From: WHSW01 sp036794585
GTDB taxonomy: Bacteria; Actinomycetota; Thermoleophilia; Solirubrobacterales; 70-9
Direction: 5' to 3'
Assembly: GCA_036794585.1 (NCBI GenBank)
Contig: DAIRGH010000059.1
Coordinates: 1 to 17,808 of the forward strand
DNA length: 17,808 bases
Made by a program: the position numbers and the translations under genes. This document shows positions 7,051-13,959 of the stretch, piece by piece (within the stretch, counting starts at the first letter, position 1; the number at the start of each line of letters is the position of its first letter). Below the pieces are notes generated by a model. The model searched no databases. It was not told the DNA's origin and saw only the letters and a program-made list of their open reading frames with translations.

Positions 7051-8415
7051 ATGTCGACGCGCCCAACCTCCGACGACGTACGGCGCGCGGTCGCCGACCA
7101 GGGAATCGAGTTCCTGTTCGCGCAGTTCGTCGACATGCACGCGAAGCCGAGCGCGAAGCTCGTGCCGGCGCAGCAGCTCGAGGGGCTGCTCAGCGACGGC
7201 GCCGGGTTCGCCGGCTTCGCCGCCGGCGACATCGGCCAGACGCCCGACAACCCGGACCTGATCGCGATGCCGGACGCCGGCAGCTTCACGCGGCTTCCCT
7301 GGAAGCCGGAGATCGGATGGTTCGCCTGCGACGCCACCGTCGAGGGCGAGGCGTGGCCCTACTGTCCGCGCACGATCCTGCGCCGTCAGCTCCAGCGCGC
7401 CCATGACGCCGGCTACGAGTTCAAGATCGGCTGCGAGCTCGAGTACTTCCTGGTCCGTAAGACCGACGACGGCGGGATCGAGATCGCCGACCCGCTCGAC
7501 ACCCTCGAGCAGCCCTGTTACGACATCCGCGCCCTGACGCGCTCCTTCGACTTCGTCGCCGACGTGGTCCGCTACGTCAACTCGCTCGGCTGGGAGATGT
7601 ACGCCACCGACCACGAGGACGCCAACGGGCAGTTCGAGCAGAACTGGGACTTCGCCGACGCGCTCACGAGCTGCGACCGGGCGGTGTTCTACCGCTACAT
7701 GGTCGAGGCGCTGGCCCAGGAGCGCGGCCTGATCGCCACCTTCATGCCGAAGCCCTTCGCCCACCTGACCGGAAATGGGTGTCACTTCCACATGAGCCTC
7801 TGGGACGGCGAGACGAACGTGTTCATGCGCGACCGCGACGACGACCCGCGCAACCTCGGGCTCAGCGACGTCGGCTACCAGTTCGTCGCCGGTCTGAAGG
7901 CGCACGCGAAGGCATACATCGCGCTGACTGCCCCGACGGTCTCCTCCTACAAGCGGTTGGTGATCGGGGCGCCGACCAGCGGCGCCACCTGGGCTCCCGC
8001 CTACGTGACCTACGGCTGGAACAACCGGACGATGATGCTGCGGATCCCCGAGGCGGGGCGGATCGAGGACCGGACGGTGGACGGCTCCTGCAACCCCTAC
8101 CTCGCGGCGACGGCGATCCTGGCCGCCGGCCTCGACGGGATCGAGCGCGGGCTCGATCCGGGCGACCCGACGACCGCGAACATGTACGAGACCAGCGAGG
8201 CGGACCGGCGCGAGATGGGGATCGAGACCCTGCCCGAGAACCTGCTCGACGCGACCCGCGAGCTCGAGCGCGACGACGTCCTGCGGGCGGCGTTGGGCTC
8301 GGTCGGCGACGAGGACTACGTCGACTACTTCATTCGCTGCAAGCGCCGCGAGTGGCGGACGGCGCACGAGCAGATCACGCAGTGGGAGCTCGACCGCTAC
8401 CTGCAGCTGTTTTGA
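7051..8415 (+). CDS. gmaS: Gamma-glutamylmethylamide synthetase-type glutamine synthetase (GmaS/GlnT family)
   Basis: The protein has 454 residues, the size of GmaS/GlnT proteins. It should join an amine (methylamine for GmaS, ammonia for ordinary glutamine synthetase) to the gamma-carboxyl of glutamate using ATP. Family features visible are EFLFAQFVDMHAKPSAKLV at the start, the metal-binding GCELEYF, DHEDANGQFEQNW, the ATP-side TGNGCHFHMSLWDG, SSYKRLVIGAPTSGATWAPA and NNRTMMLRIPE. The C-terminus WELDRYLQLF also resembles GmaS. It is the first gene of an operon with mgsABC and fdh. That context, more than any single residue, separates GmaS from a plain type III glutamine synthetase. The ATG at 7051 has AGGGG directly against it, an unusually short spacing; a GTG at 7033 in frame, or leaderless translation, are alternatives. 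Family is sure, substrate inferred. Confidence 0.82.
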   Translation: MSTRPTSDDVRRAVADQGIEFLFAQFVDMHAKPSAKLVPAQQLEGLLSDGAGFAGFAAGDIGQTPDNPDLIAMPDAGSFTRLPWKPEIGWFACDATVEGEAWPYCPRTILRRQLQRAHDAGYEFKIGCELEYFLVRKTDDGGIEIADPLDTLEQPCYDIRALTRSFDFVADVVRYVNSLGWEMYATDHEDANGQFEQNWDFADALTSCDRAVFYRYMVEALAQERGLIATFMPKPFAHLTGNGCHFHMSLWDGETNVFMRDRDDDPRNLGLSDVGYQFVAGLKAHAKAYIALTAPTVSSYKRLVIGAPTSGATWAPAYVTYGWNNRTMMLRIPEAGRIEDRTVDGSCNPYLAATAILAAGLDGIERGLDPGDPTTANMYETSEADRREMGIETLPENLLDATRELERDDVLRAALGSVGDEDYVDYFIRCKRREWRTAHEQITQWELDRYLQLF

Positions 8416-8433
8416 GACCAGGAGGATGAGCTC

Positions 8434-9339
8434 ATGTGCGGGATCGCCGGTCTGTTTTCCAAGTCAGGCTCGATCGAGGAGCAGCTCGGCGCCCACCTGA
8501 GCGCGATGCTCACGCAGCTCGCCGACCGCGGCCCCGACAGCGCCGGGGTGGCGATCTATCGCGACCCGGCGCCGGCCGGAGCGTGCAAGGTCTCGCTGTT
8601 CGACGCCGACCCCGAGGCGCCGTGGGAACGCCTCGGCGCCGAGCTCGCCGAGGAGCTCGGTGGCGGCGATTACGAGGTTCGCGCGTCCCACGCGCTGTAC
8701 GTCGTCGCCGCCGAGCCGGCGCAGGTGCAGGCCTGGCTGCGGGAGCGCCACCCGGAGCTGCGGGTGATGAGCGTCGGCGAGCGGATCGAGATCTACAAGG
8801 AGGCGGTCGACCCGCGCGACTTCGTCGAGCGCTTCGAGCTCGCCGACGTCGCCGCCACGCACGCGCTCGGGCACACGCGGATGGCGACCGAGAGCCGGGT
8901 GACGACCGAGCACTCGCATCCGTTCTCGACCGGCCTCGATCTCTGCCTGGTCCACAACGGGTCGCTCTCGAACCACAACCGGCTGCGCACCGAACTGCGC
9001 CGCCACGGGATCGAGTTTCAGACCGACAACGACACCGAGGTCGCCGCCGGGTACCTGACCTGGCGGCTGTCCGAGGGCGACGACCTGGGGACGGCGCTGC
9101 GCGGCTGCCTCGACGACCTCGACGGCTTCTACACGTTCGCGGTCGGCACCGCCGACGGCTTCGCCGTCCTGCGGGACCCGATCGCATGCAAGCCGGCGGT
9201 GCTCGCCGAAACCGACGACTGGGTCGCGATGGCCTCCGAATACCGCGCGATCGCGACGCTGCCGGGCGCCGACGAGGCGGAGCTCTGGGAGCCCGAGCCG
9301 GGGCGCGTGTACTCGTGGGAGCGGGCGAGGGTCGCGTGA
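8434..9339 (+). CDS. mgsA: N-methylglutamate synthase subunit A-like class II glutamine amidotransferase
   Basis: The protein has 301 residues and is a class II (Ntn) amidotransferase. Met is followed directly by Cys2 (MCGIAGLFS), which becomes the N-terminal nucleophile. RGPDSAGVAIY, LGHTRMATESRVTTEHSHPF, LVHNGSLSNH and DNDTEVAAGYL supply the usual glutaminase pocket. About 100 residues between RGPDSAG and the HTRMATES segment form the insertion seen in MgsA/GlxB-type proteins. In N-methylglutamate synthase this subunit should cleave gamma-glutamylmethylamide and hand methylamine to MgsC. GGAGG at 8421-8425 precedes the ATG by 8 bases. The gene follows gmaS after 18 bp and overlaps mgsB by 4 bp (GTGA). 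It could alternatively be called glxB, the related rhizobial gene. The fold is certain and the substrate is inferred. Confidence 0.88.
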   Translation: MCGIAGLFSKSGSIEEQLGAHLSAMLTQLADRGPDSAGVAIYRDPAPAGACKVSLFDADPEAPWERLGAELAEELGGGDYEVRASHALYVVAAEPAQVQAWLRERHPELRVMSVGERIEIYKEAVDPRDFVERFELADVAATHALGHTRMATESRVTTEHSHPFSTGLDLCLVHNGSLSNHNRLRTELRRHGIEFQTDNDTEVAAGYLTWRLSEGDDLGTALRGCLDDLDGFYTFAVGTADGFAVLRDPIACKPAVLAETDDWVAMASEYRAIATLPGADEAELWEPEPGRVYSWERARVA

Positions 9340-10037
9340 GGGCGACCGAGGTCGCTGTGGAGACGGTCGATCTGGAGACGACCACGGTGCGCGAGCTGAA
9401 CCAGCGGCTGCACGATCTCGGCCCCGGGGACCCGACCGTGTGGCGAGTCAGCAATCCGAACGGGGCCCACGCGATCGCGGTCGGCCTCGACGCCGAGGTC
9501 GAGGTCGAGATCGATGGCCACGTCGGCTACTACTGCGCCGGGATGAACAAGCTCGCCACGGTGCGGGTCGAGGGGAACTGCGGCACCGGCGTGGCCGAGA
9601 ACATCATGTCCGGCGCGGTGATCGTCGCCGGCGACGCGAGCCAGTCGGCCGGCGCCTCGGGTCGCGGCGGCGTCCTGGTGATCAAGGGGAGCGCCTCGGC
9701 GCGCTGCGGGATCTCGATGAAGGGGGTCGACATCGTCGTCCATGGCTCGGTCGGCCACGTCGCCGGGTTCATGGCGCAGCGGGGCACCCTGGTGGTCTGC
9801 GGTGACGCCGGCGAGCACCTCGGGGACTCGATCTACGAGACCCGCGTGTACGTCCGCGGCGAGGTCGCCAGCCTGGGCGCGGACTGCGTCGAGAAGGAGA
9901 TGGCCGACGAGCACCGAGCCCAGCTGGCGGAGCTGCTCGCGCTCGGCGAGGCCGAGTTCGATCCGGCTGCGTTCCGCCGCTACGGGTCGGCTCGCAGGCT
10001 CTACACGTTCGACGTCGACAACGCCGGGGACTACTGA
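9336..10037 (+). CDS. mgsB: N-methylglutamate synthase subunit B-like protein (GltS GXGXG beta-helix domain)
   Basis: The protein has 233 residues. The centre (about residues 65-175) is the glycine-periodic beta-helix of the C-terminal domain of glutamate synthase. Runs such as ENIMSGAVIVAGDASQSAG, GRGGVLVIKGSASARCGISM and GTLVVCGDAGEHLGDS show the G-x2-G-x3-G spacing. Stand-alone forms are MgsB and GlxC, which bridge the amidotransferase and the FMN synthase subunit. The GTG at 9336 overlaps the mgsA stop as GTGA, and its stop shares one base with the mgsC start (TGATG), implying coupled translation and equal amounts. The ends of the protein, outside the helix, show no known motif that I can name. 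Confidence 0.87.
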   Translation: MRATEVAVETVDLETTTVRELNQRLHDLGPGDPTVWRVSNPNGAHAIAVGLDAEVEVEIDGHVGYYCAGMNKLATVRVEGNCGTGVAENIMSGAVIVAGDASQSAGASGRGGVLVIKGSASARCGISMKGVDIVVHGSVGHVAGFMAQRGTLVVCGDAGEHLGDSIYETRVYVRGEVASLGADCVEKEMADEHRAQLAELLALGEAEFDPAAFRRYGSARRLYTFDVDNAGDY

Positions 10038-11386
10038 TGAGCTGGCGTCCGGGCCTGCGCGAGTCGGCGCTCTTCGACCGCAACGCGATCCACGAGATCC
10101 ACCGGATGGCCCGCGAGGGCATCTATGACATCCGCGGCTTCGGCGCCAAGCGGCGGGTCCCGCACTTCGACGACCTGCTCTTCCTCGGCGCCAGCGTCTC
10201 GCGGTATCCGCTCGAGGGCTATCGCGAGCGGTGCGCCACCGACGTCACGCTCGGAGGACGGTTCGCGAAGCAGCCGATTCACCTGGAGATCCCGATCACG
10301 ATCGCCGGGATGAGCTTCGGCGCCCTCTCGGCCGAGGCCAAGGAGGCCCTGGGGCGCGGCGCGAGCGCGGTCGGGACCAGCACGACCACGGGCGACGGCG
10401 GGATGCTGCCCGAGGAGCGCGACCACTCGCAGACGCTGATCTACCAGCTGCTGCCGTCGCGCTACGGGATGAACCCGGACGACCTCCGCCGCGCCGACGC
10501 GGTCGAGGTCGTGGTCGGCCAGGGCGCGAAGCCGGGTGGCGGCGGGATGCTGCTCGGGCACAAGATCTCCGACCGGGTGGCCGAGATGCGCGACCTGCCG
10601 AAGGGGATCGACCAGCGCAGCGCCTGCCGCCATCCCGACTGGACCGGGCCCGACGACCTCGAGATCAAGATCCAGGAGCTGCGCGAGATCACCGACTGGG
10701 AGAAGCCGGTGTACATCAAGATCGGCGCGACCCGCACCTACTTCGACGTCGCCCTGGCGGTCAAGGCCGGGGCCGACGTGATCGTGCTCGACGGGATGGA
10801 GGGCGGGACGGCGGCGAGCCAGGAGGTGTTCATCGAGCACGTCGGGATCCCGATCCTGGCGGCGCTCCCGGAGGCGGTCAGGTCGCTGCAGGAGCTCGGC
10901 ATGCATCGCAAGGTGCAGCTGATCGTCTCCGGCGGGATCCGATCGGGCGCCGATGTCGCCAAGGCGCTTGCGCTCGGCGCCGACGCGGTCTCGATCGGTG
11001 TCGCGGCGGTGGTCGCGCTCGGCGACAACTCACCCGCCTACGAGCGCGAGTACCAGGAGATCGGCAGCTCGGCGGGCTTCTACGACGACTGGCACGAGGG
11101 CCGCGACCCGGTCGGGATCTCGACCCAGGACCCCGAGCTGGCGCGCCGCTTCGATCCCGAGCTCGGCGGCCGCCGGCTGGCGAACTACCTGCGCGCGATG
11201 GTGCTCGAGGCGCAGACGCTCGCCCGGGCCTGCGGCAAGTCCCACCTGCACAACCTCGAGCCCGAGGACATGGTGGCGCTGACCGTCGAGGCGGCGGCGA
11301 TGGCGAAGGTGCCGCTGGCGGGGACCGACTGGGTGCCGGGGCGATCCCGTTCGACCTACGATGGCGTCAACCCCCAAGGAGGCTAG
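10037..11386 (+). CDS. mgsC: N-methylglutamate synthase subunit C-like FMN-binding glutamate synthase domain protein
   Basis: The protein has 449 residues and contains the GltB central FMN barrel: PITIAGMSFGALSAEAKEAL, GDGGMLPEER, GQGAKPGGGGMLLG, KIGATRTYFDVALAVKAGAD, DGMEGGTAAS, and SGGIRSGADVAKALALGADA. This subunit should reduce the imine formed from 2-oxoglutarate and the delivered amine, giving N-methylglutamate. Just before PVGISTQDPEL, where glutamate synthases have the three cysteines of their [3Fe-4S] cluster, this protein reads GFYDDWHEGRD with no cysteine, so the cluster is probably absent. The start shares one base with the mgsB stop, and the stop comes 2 bp before the fdh ATG. 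It is related to rhizobial GlxD. The fold is certain. Methylamine incorporation is inferred from gmaS and the sox-like operon. Confidence 0.9.
   Translation: MSWRPGLRESALFDRNAIHEIHRMAREGIYDIRGFGAKRRVPHFDDLLFLGASVSRYPLEGYRERCATDVTLGGRFAKQPIHLEIPITIAGMSFGALSAEAKEALGRGASAVGTSTTTGDGGMLPEERDHSQTLIYQLLPSRYGMNPDDLRRADAVEVVVGQGAKPGGGGMLLGHKISDRVAEMRDLPKGIDQRSACRHPDWTGPDDLEIKIQELREITDWEKPVYIKIGATRTYFDVALAVKAGADVIVLDGMEGGTAASQEVFIEHVGIPILAALPEAVRSLQELGMHRKVQLIVSGGIRSGADVAKALALGADAVSIGVAAVVALGDNSPAYEREYQEIGSSAGFYDDWHEGRDPVGISTQDPELARRFDPELGGRRLANYLRAMVLEAQTLARACGKSHLHNLEPEDMVALTVEAAAMAKVPLAGTDWVPGRSRSTYDGVNPQGG
11376..11382 (+). promoter_or_regulatory. Strong ribosome binding site of fdh
   Basis: AAGGAGG lies inside the last codons of mgsC, 6 bases before the fdh ATG at 11389. 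It is the most canonical Shine-Dalgarno sequence of the rightward operon and suggests high translation of the formate dehydrogenase. Confidence 0.85.
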
Positions 11387-11388
11387 AA

Positions 11389-12591
11389 ATGGCAACGATC
11401 CTTTGTGTCCTCTACGACGATCCGGCCGAGGGCTACCCGCCCGAGTATCCACGCGACGCGATCCCGAAGATCGAGCGCTATCCGGACGGACAGACGACAC
11501 CGACGCCGGAGGGGATCGATTTCAACCCGGGCGAGCTGCTGGGGTGTGTCTCGGGCGAGCTCGGTCTGCGCAAGTTCCTCGAGGACGCGGGCCATGAGCT
11601 CGTGGTCACGGCCGACAAGGACGGGCCCGACTCGGAGCTCGAGCGCCACCTGCCAGAGGCCGAGGTCGTGATCTCACAGCCCTTCTGGCCCGCCTACATG
11701 ACCGCCGAGCGGATGGACAAGGCCCCGAACCTGAAGCTGATCATCACCGCCGGGATCGGCTCAGACCACACCGACCTCGAGGCCGCGATGGAGCGCGGGG
11801 TCACGGTCGCCGAGGTCACGTACTGCAATTCGATCAGCGTCTCCGAGCACGTGGTGATGATGATCCTGGGCCTGGTCCGCAACTACATCCCGTCGTACAA
11901 GATCGTCGTCGACGGCGGGTGGAACATCGCCGACGCCGCCTCGCGCGAGTACGACCTCGAGGGGATGCAGGTCGGCACCGTTGCCGCGGGCAGGATCGGC
12001 ACGGCCGTGCTGCGGCGCCTGAAGCCGTTCGACGTCGGCCTTCACTACACCGATCGCCATCGACTGCCGGCCGAGGTCGAGGAGGAGCTGGGCGCGACCT
12101 TCCACGAGTCGGCCGCCGCGATGGTTCCCGAGATGGACGTGGTGACGATCAACGCGCCGCTTCACCCCGAAACCGAGCACCTCTTCGACGACGAGATGAT
12201 CGGGCGGATGAAGCGAGGCGCATACATCGTCAACACGGCGCGGGGCAAGATCTGCGACCGCGACGCGATCGCCCGGGCGCTCGAGTCCGGGCAGCTTGCG
12301 GGCTACGCCGGCGACGTCTGGTTTCCGCAGCCGGCACCGGGCGACCACCCCTGGCGGACGATGCCCCACCACGGGATGACCCCGCACACTTCCGGCACGA
12401 GCCTGTCGGCGCAGGCTCGCTACGCGGCGGGCACGCGGGAGATCCTCGAGTGCCACTTCGCCGGGCGTCCGATCCGCGATGAGTATCTGATCGTCCAGGG
12501 CGGAGCGCTGGCGGGCGCCGGTGCCCACTCCTACAGCGCCGGCGATGCCACGGGAGGCTCGGAGGAGGCCGCGCGCTTCAGTCGAGGGTGA
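11389..12591 (+). CDS. fdh: NAD-dependent formate dehydrogenase (metal-free, D-2-hydroxyacid dehydrogenase family)
   Basis: The protein has 400 residues, like the Pseudomonas sp. 101 enzyme. It oxidises formate to CO2 with NAD+ and needs no molybdenum. Near-identical blocks to that family are LCVLYDDPAEGYPPEY, QPFWPAYMT (formate pocket), TAGIGSDH, EVTYCNSISVSEHVVMMILG, the nucleotide loop GTVAAGRIGTAVLRRLKPFD and YTDRHRLP, whose Asp gives NAD preference. The catalytic Arg is in NTARGK and the catalytic His in TPHTSGTSL. The tail DEYLIVQGGALAGAGAHSYS is also characteristic. It is the last gene of the gmaS-mgsABC-fdh operon. Its 3' end overlaps the convergent unknown gene by 14 bp. It supplies NADH from the formate that Fhs would release. 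Function is secure. Confidence 0.97.
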   Translation: MATILCVLYDDPAEGYPPEYPRDAIPKIERYPDGQTTPTPEGIDFNPGELLGCVSGELGLRKFLEDAGHELVVTADKDGPDSELERHLPEAEVVISQPFWPAYMTAERMDKAPNLKLIITAGIGSDHTDLEAAMERGVTVAEVTYCNSISVSEHVVMMILGLVRNYIPSYKIVVDGGWNIADAASREYDLEGMQVGTVAAGRIGTAVLRRLKPFDVGLHYTDRHRLPAEVEEELGATFHESAAAMVPEMDVVTINAPLHPETEHLFDDEMIGRMKRGAYIVNTARGKICDRDAIARALESGQLAGYAGDVWFPQPAPGDHPWRTMPHHGMTPHTSGTSLSAQARYAAGTREILECHFAGRPIRDEYLIVQGGALAGAGAHSYSAGDATGGSEEAARFSRG

Positions 12592-13405
12592 GCAGCAGGG
12601 CGCTGACGACGATCGCCAGCGGCGTGCCGTAGAGCGAGAGATCGGCGAAGAGAGTGCGGCCCGCGCCGCGGTGGGGACCGCTCTGAAAGAGGGTCAGGCC
12701 GACGACGTGGGCGAGGTTGATCAGCCCCATCCCGCCGGCGATCATGATCCGCACCGACTGCGAGGAGATCCCGGTCAGGTCCTCAGAGCCGCTGGCGGCG
12801 AGGACGACCAGCACGATCGTGCCCACGATCGCAACGGCGATCCCGAGCACGTCACGGGGAGCGAAGGGCGGCAGGTTGCGCGACTGGCCCTCGACCTCGC
12901 CGGGATCCGCCTCGGTGTGGCCGGCGGGCTTGCGCTCGACGTCCGTGACCCGGGCTTCGCCGGAGTCCGTGTGGTCGACGAAGACCTCGGTGATCGGCTG
13001 GCTGAACTCCCGCTCGGCCTCCTCGATCCACTGTCGCTCGTAGCTCGGGCCGCCGTCGCTGTGGGCGACGATCAGGATCTCATCGGCGGGGAAGTCGGCG
13101 AGCGCGTCGGTTATCGCAAGCTTCAGGTCGGTGTCGCCGACCTGGGCGTCGGTGGGCTCGAGCCCGGCCCGCTCGAGCGCGGCGGCGGAGCGCTCCAGCC
13201 GCTCGCGTGCGCTCTCGGTCGCGTGGTCGACGTCGCCCATGACGTGCTCGAGCTTCGACTGGTCGATCGCCGGGGCGACCAGGTGGACCTCGGCGTCGCG
13301 ACCGGGCGCGCGCTGCGCGATCGCGTCGCGAACCTGGGCGCCGTCGACCGTCTCGGCGGCGACGACGAGCAGGCGATAGGCGCCGGTCGTGTCGGGTGCG
13401 CTCAC
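12578..13405 (-). CDS. Unknown protein: UspA-like N-terminal domain with three C-terminal membrane segments
   Basis: The protein has 275 residues from a GTG at 13405. The N-terminal part (about 12-140) alternates beta strands and helices like a universal-stress/HUP fold: YRLLVVAAETVDGAQVRDAI, EVHLVAPAI, a charged helix with ESARERLERS, then DEILIVAHSDGG. A charged linker follows. Three hydrophobic segments come next: VLGIAVAIVGTIVLVVLAA (about 185-204), RIMIAGGMGLINLAHVVGLT (about 213-238) and LYGTPLAIVVSALLLTL at the very C-terminus. It may therefore be a membrane-anchored sensor-like domain. No ATP-binding GxxG motif of UspA is obvious. Its stop lies inside the convergent fdh gene (14 bp overlap). 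The short gap upstream (13406-13449) holds an AT-rich GTTTTGATTTAGG on the minus strand that may be part of a promoter. I do not know the function. Confidence 0.75.
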   Translation of the reverse strand: MSAPDTTGAYRLLVVAAETVDGAQVRDAIAQRAPGRDAEVHLVAPAIDQSKLEHVMGDVDHATESARERLERSAAALERAGLEPTDAQVGDTDLKLAITDALADFPADEILIVAHSDGGPSYERQWIEEAEREFSQPITEVFVDHTDSGEARVTDVERKPAGHTEADPGEVEGQSRNLPPFAPRDVLGIAVAIVGTIVLVVLAASGSEDLTGISSQSVRIMIAGGMGLINLAHVVGLTLFQSGPHRGAGRTLFADLSLYGTPLAIVVSALLLTLD

Positions 13406-13449
13406 GCCACCCGACTGCCCGCGCGAGCCTAAATCAAAACGTCGATGCG

Positions 13450-13959
13450 CTACGCCTCGTGGCGGCGATGGACGATTAGCGAGAGCGCGTGGGGCAGCGC
13501 GGCGGCGATCGCGGCTCCCGCCTGCTCGATCGCGGGCGGGTTGCCAGGGAAGTTGACGATCAGCGTCCTGCCGCGCAGGCCCGCAACGCCGCGCGAGAGC
13601 ATCCACTTGTCGGTGTGTTCGCGCGACCCGGCGCGCATCGCCTCGGCGATTCCTGGCGCCTCGCGCTCGATCACGTCGCGGGTCGCCTCGGGAGTGACGT
13701 CGTCGGGCGAGAGCCCGGTGCCGCCCGTGGTGAGCACGAGCTCGCAGCCGCCCTCGTCGCACCACCACCGCAGCCGGCCGGCGATCAGCTCGCGCTGGTC
13801 TGGGACGACCTCGGTGCCGACCACGGTCGCGCCGATCCGCTCGGCGAACGCCGCCAGCGCGGGCCCGCTCTCGTCTTCGCCGTCCCCACGCGAGCGCGAG
13901 GTCGAGATCGTCAGGATCGCCGCCCCGAGCTCGCCGGGCTCGCGTGATCCGTGGCTCAT
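13450..13959 (-). CDS. moaB: Molybdopterin adenylyltransferase-type protein (MoaB/MogA family)
   Basis: The protein has 169 residues, typical for MoaB/MogA. The family activates molybdopterin by adenylation before metal insertion by MoeA. Visible motifs are AAILTISTSRSRG at the N-terminus, TTGGTGLSPDDVTPEATRDV (about 94-113), and the C-terminal VNFPGNPPAIEQA. The ATG at 13959 overlaps the stop of the MoaD-E-C fusion gene as ATGA, so the two are translationally coupled. It is the last gene of the minus-strand molybdenum-cofactor run. MogA and MoaB cannot be separated by eye; actinobacteria usually carry one such protein for this step. Confidence 0.92.
   Translation of the reverse strand: MSHGSREPGELGAAILTISTSRSRGDGEDESGPALAAFAERIGATVVGTEVVPDQRELIAGRLRWWCDEGGCELVLTTGGTGLSPDDVTPEATRDVIEREAPGIAEAMRAGSREHTDKWMLSRGVAGLRGRTLIVNFPGNPPAIEQAGAAIAAALPHALSLIVHRRHEA

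Noticed and set aside
8436..10037. 533-codon plus-strand frame beginning inside mgsA
   Set aside because: The first half is an out-of-frame shadow of mgsA; the real mgsB starts at the GTG at 9336.
10231..12591. 786-codon plus-strand frame covering much of mgsC and all of fdh
   Set aside because: The mgsC part is a +1 shadow without family similarity; the real fdh begins at 11389 with a strong ribosome site. It is not a fusion.
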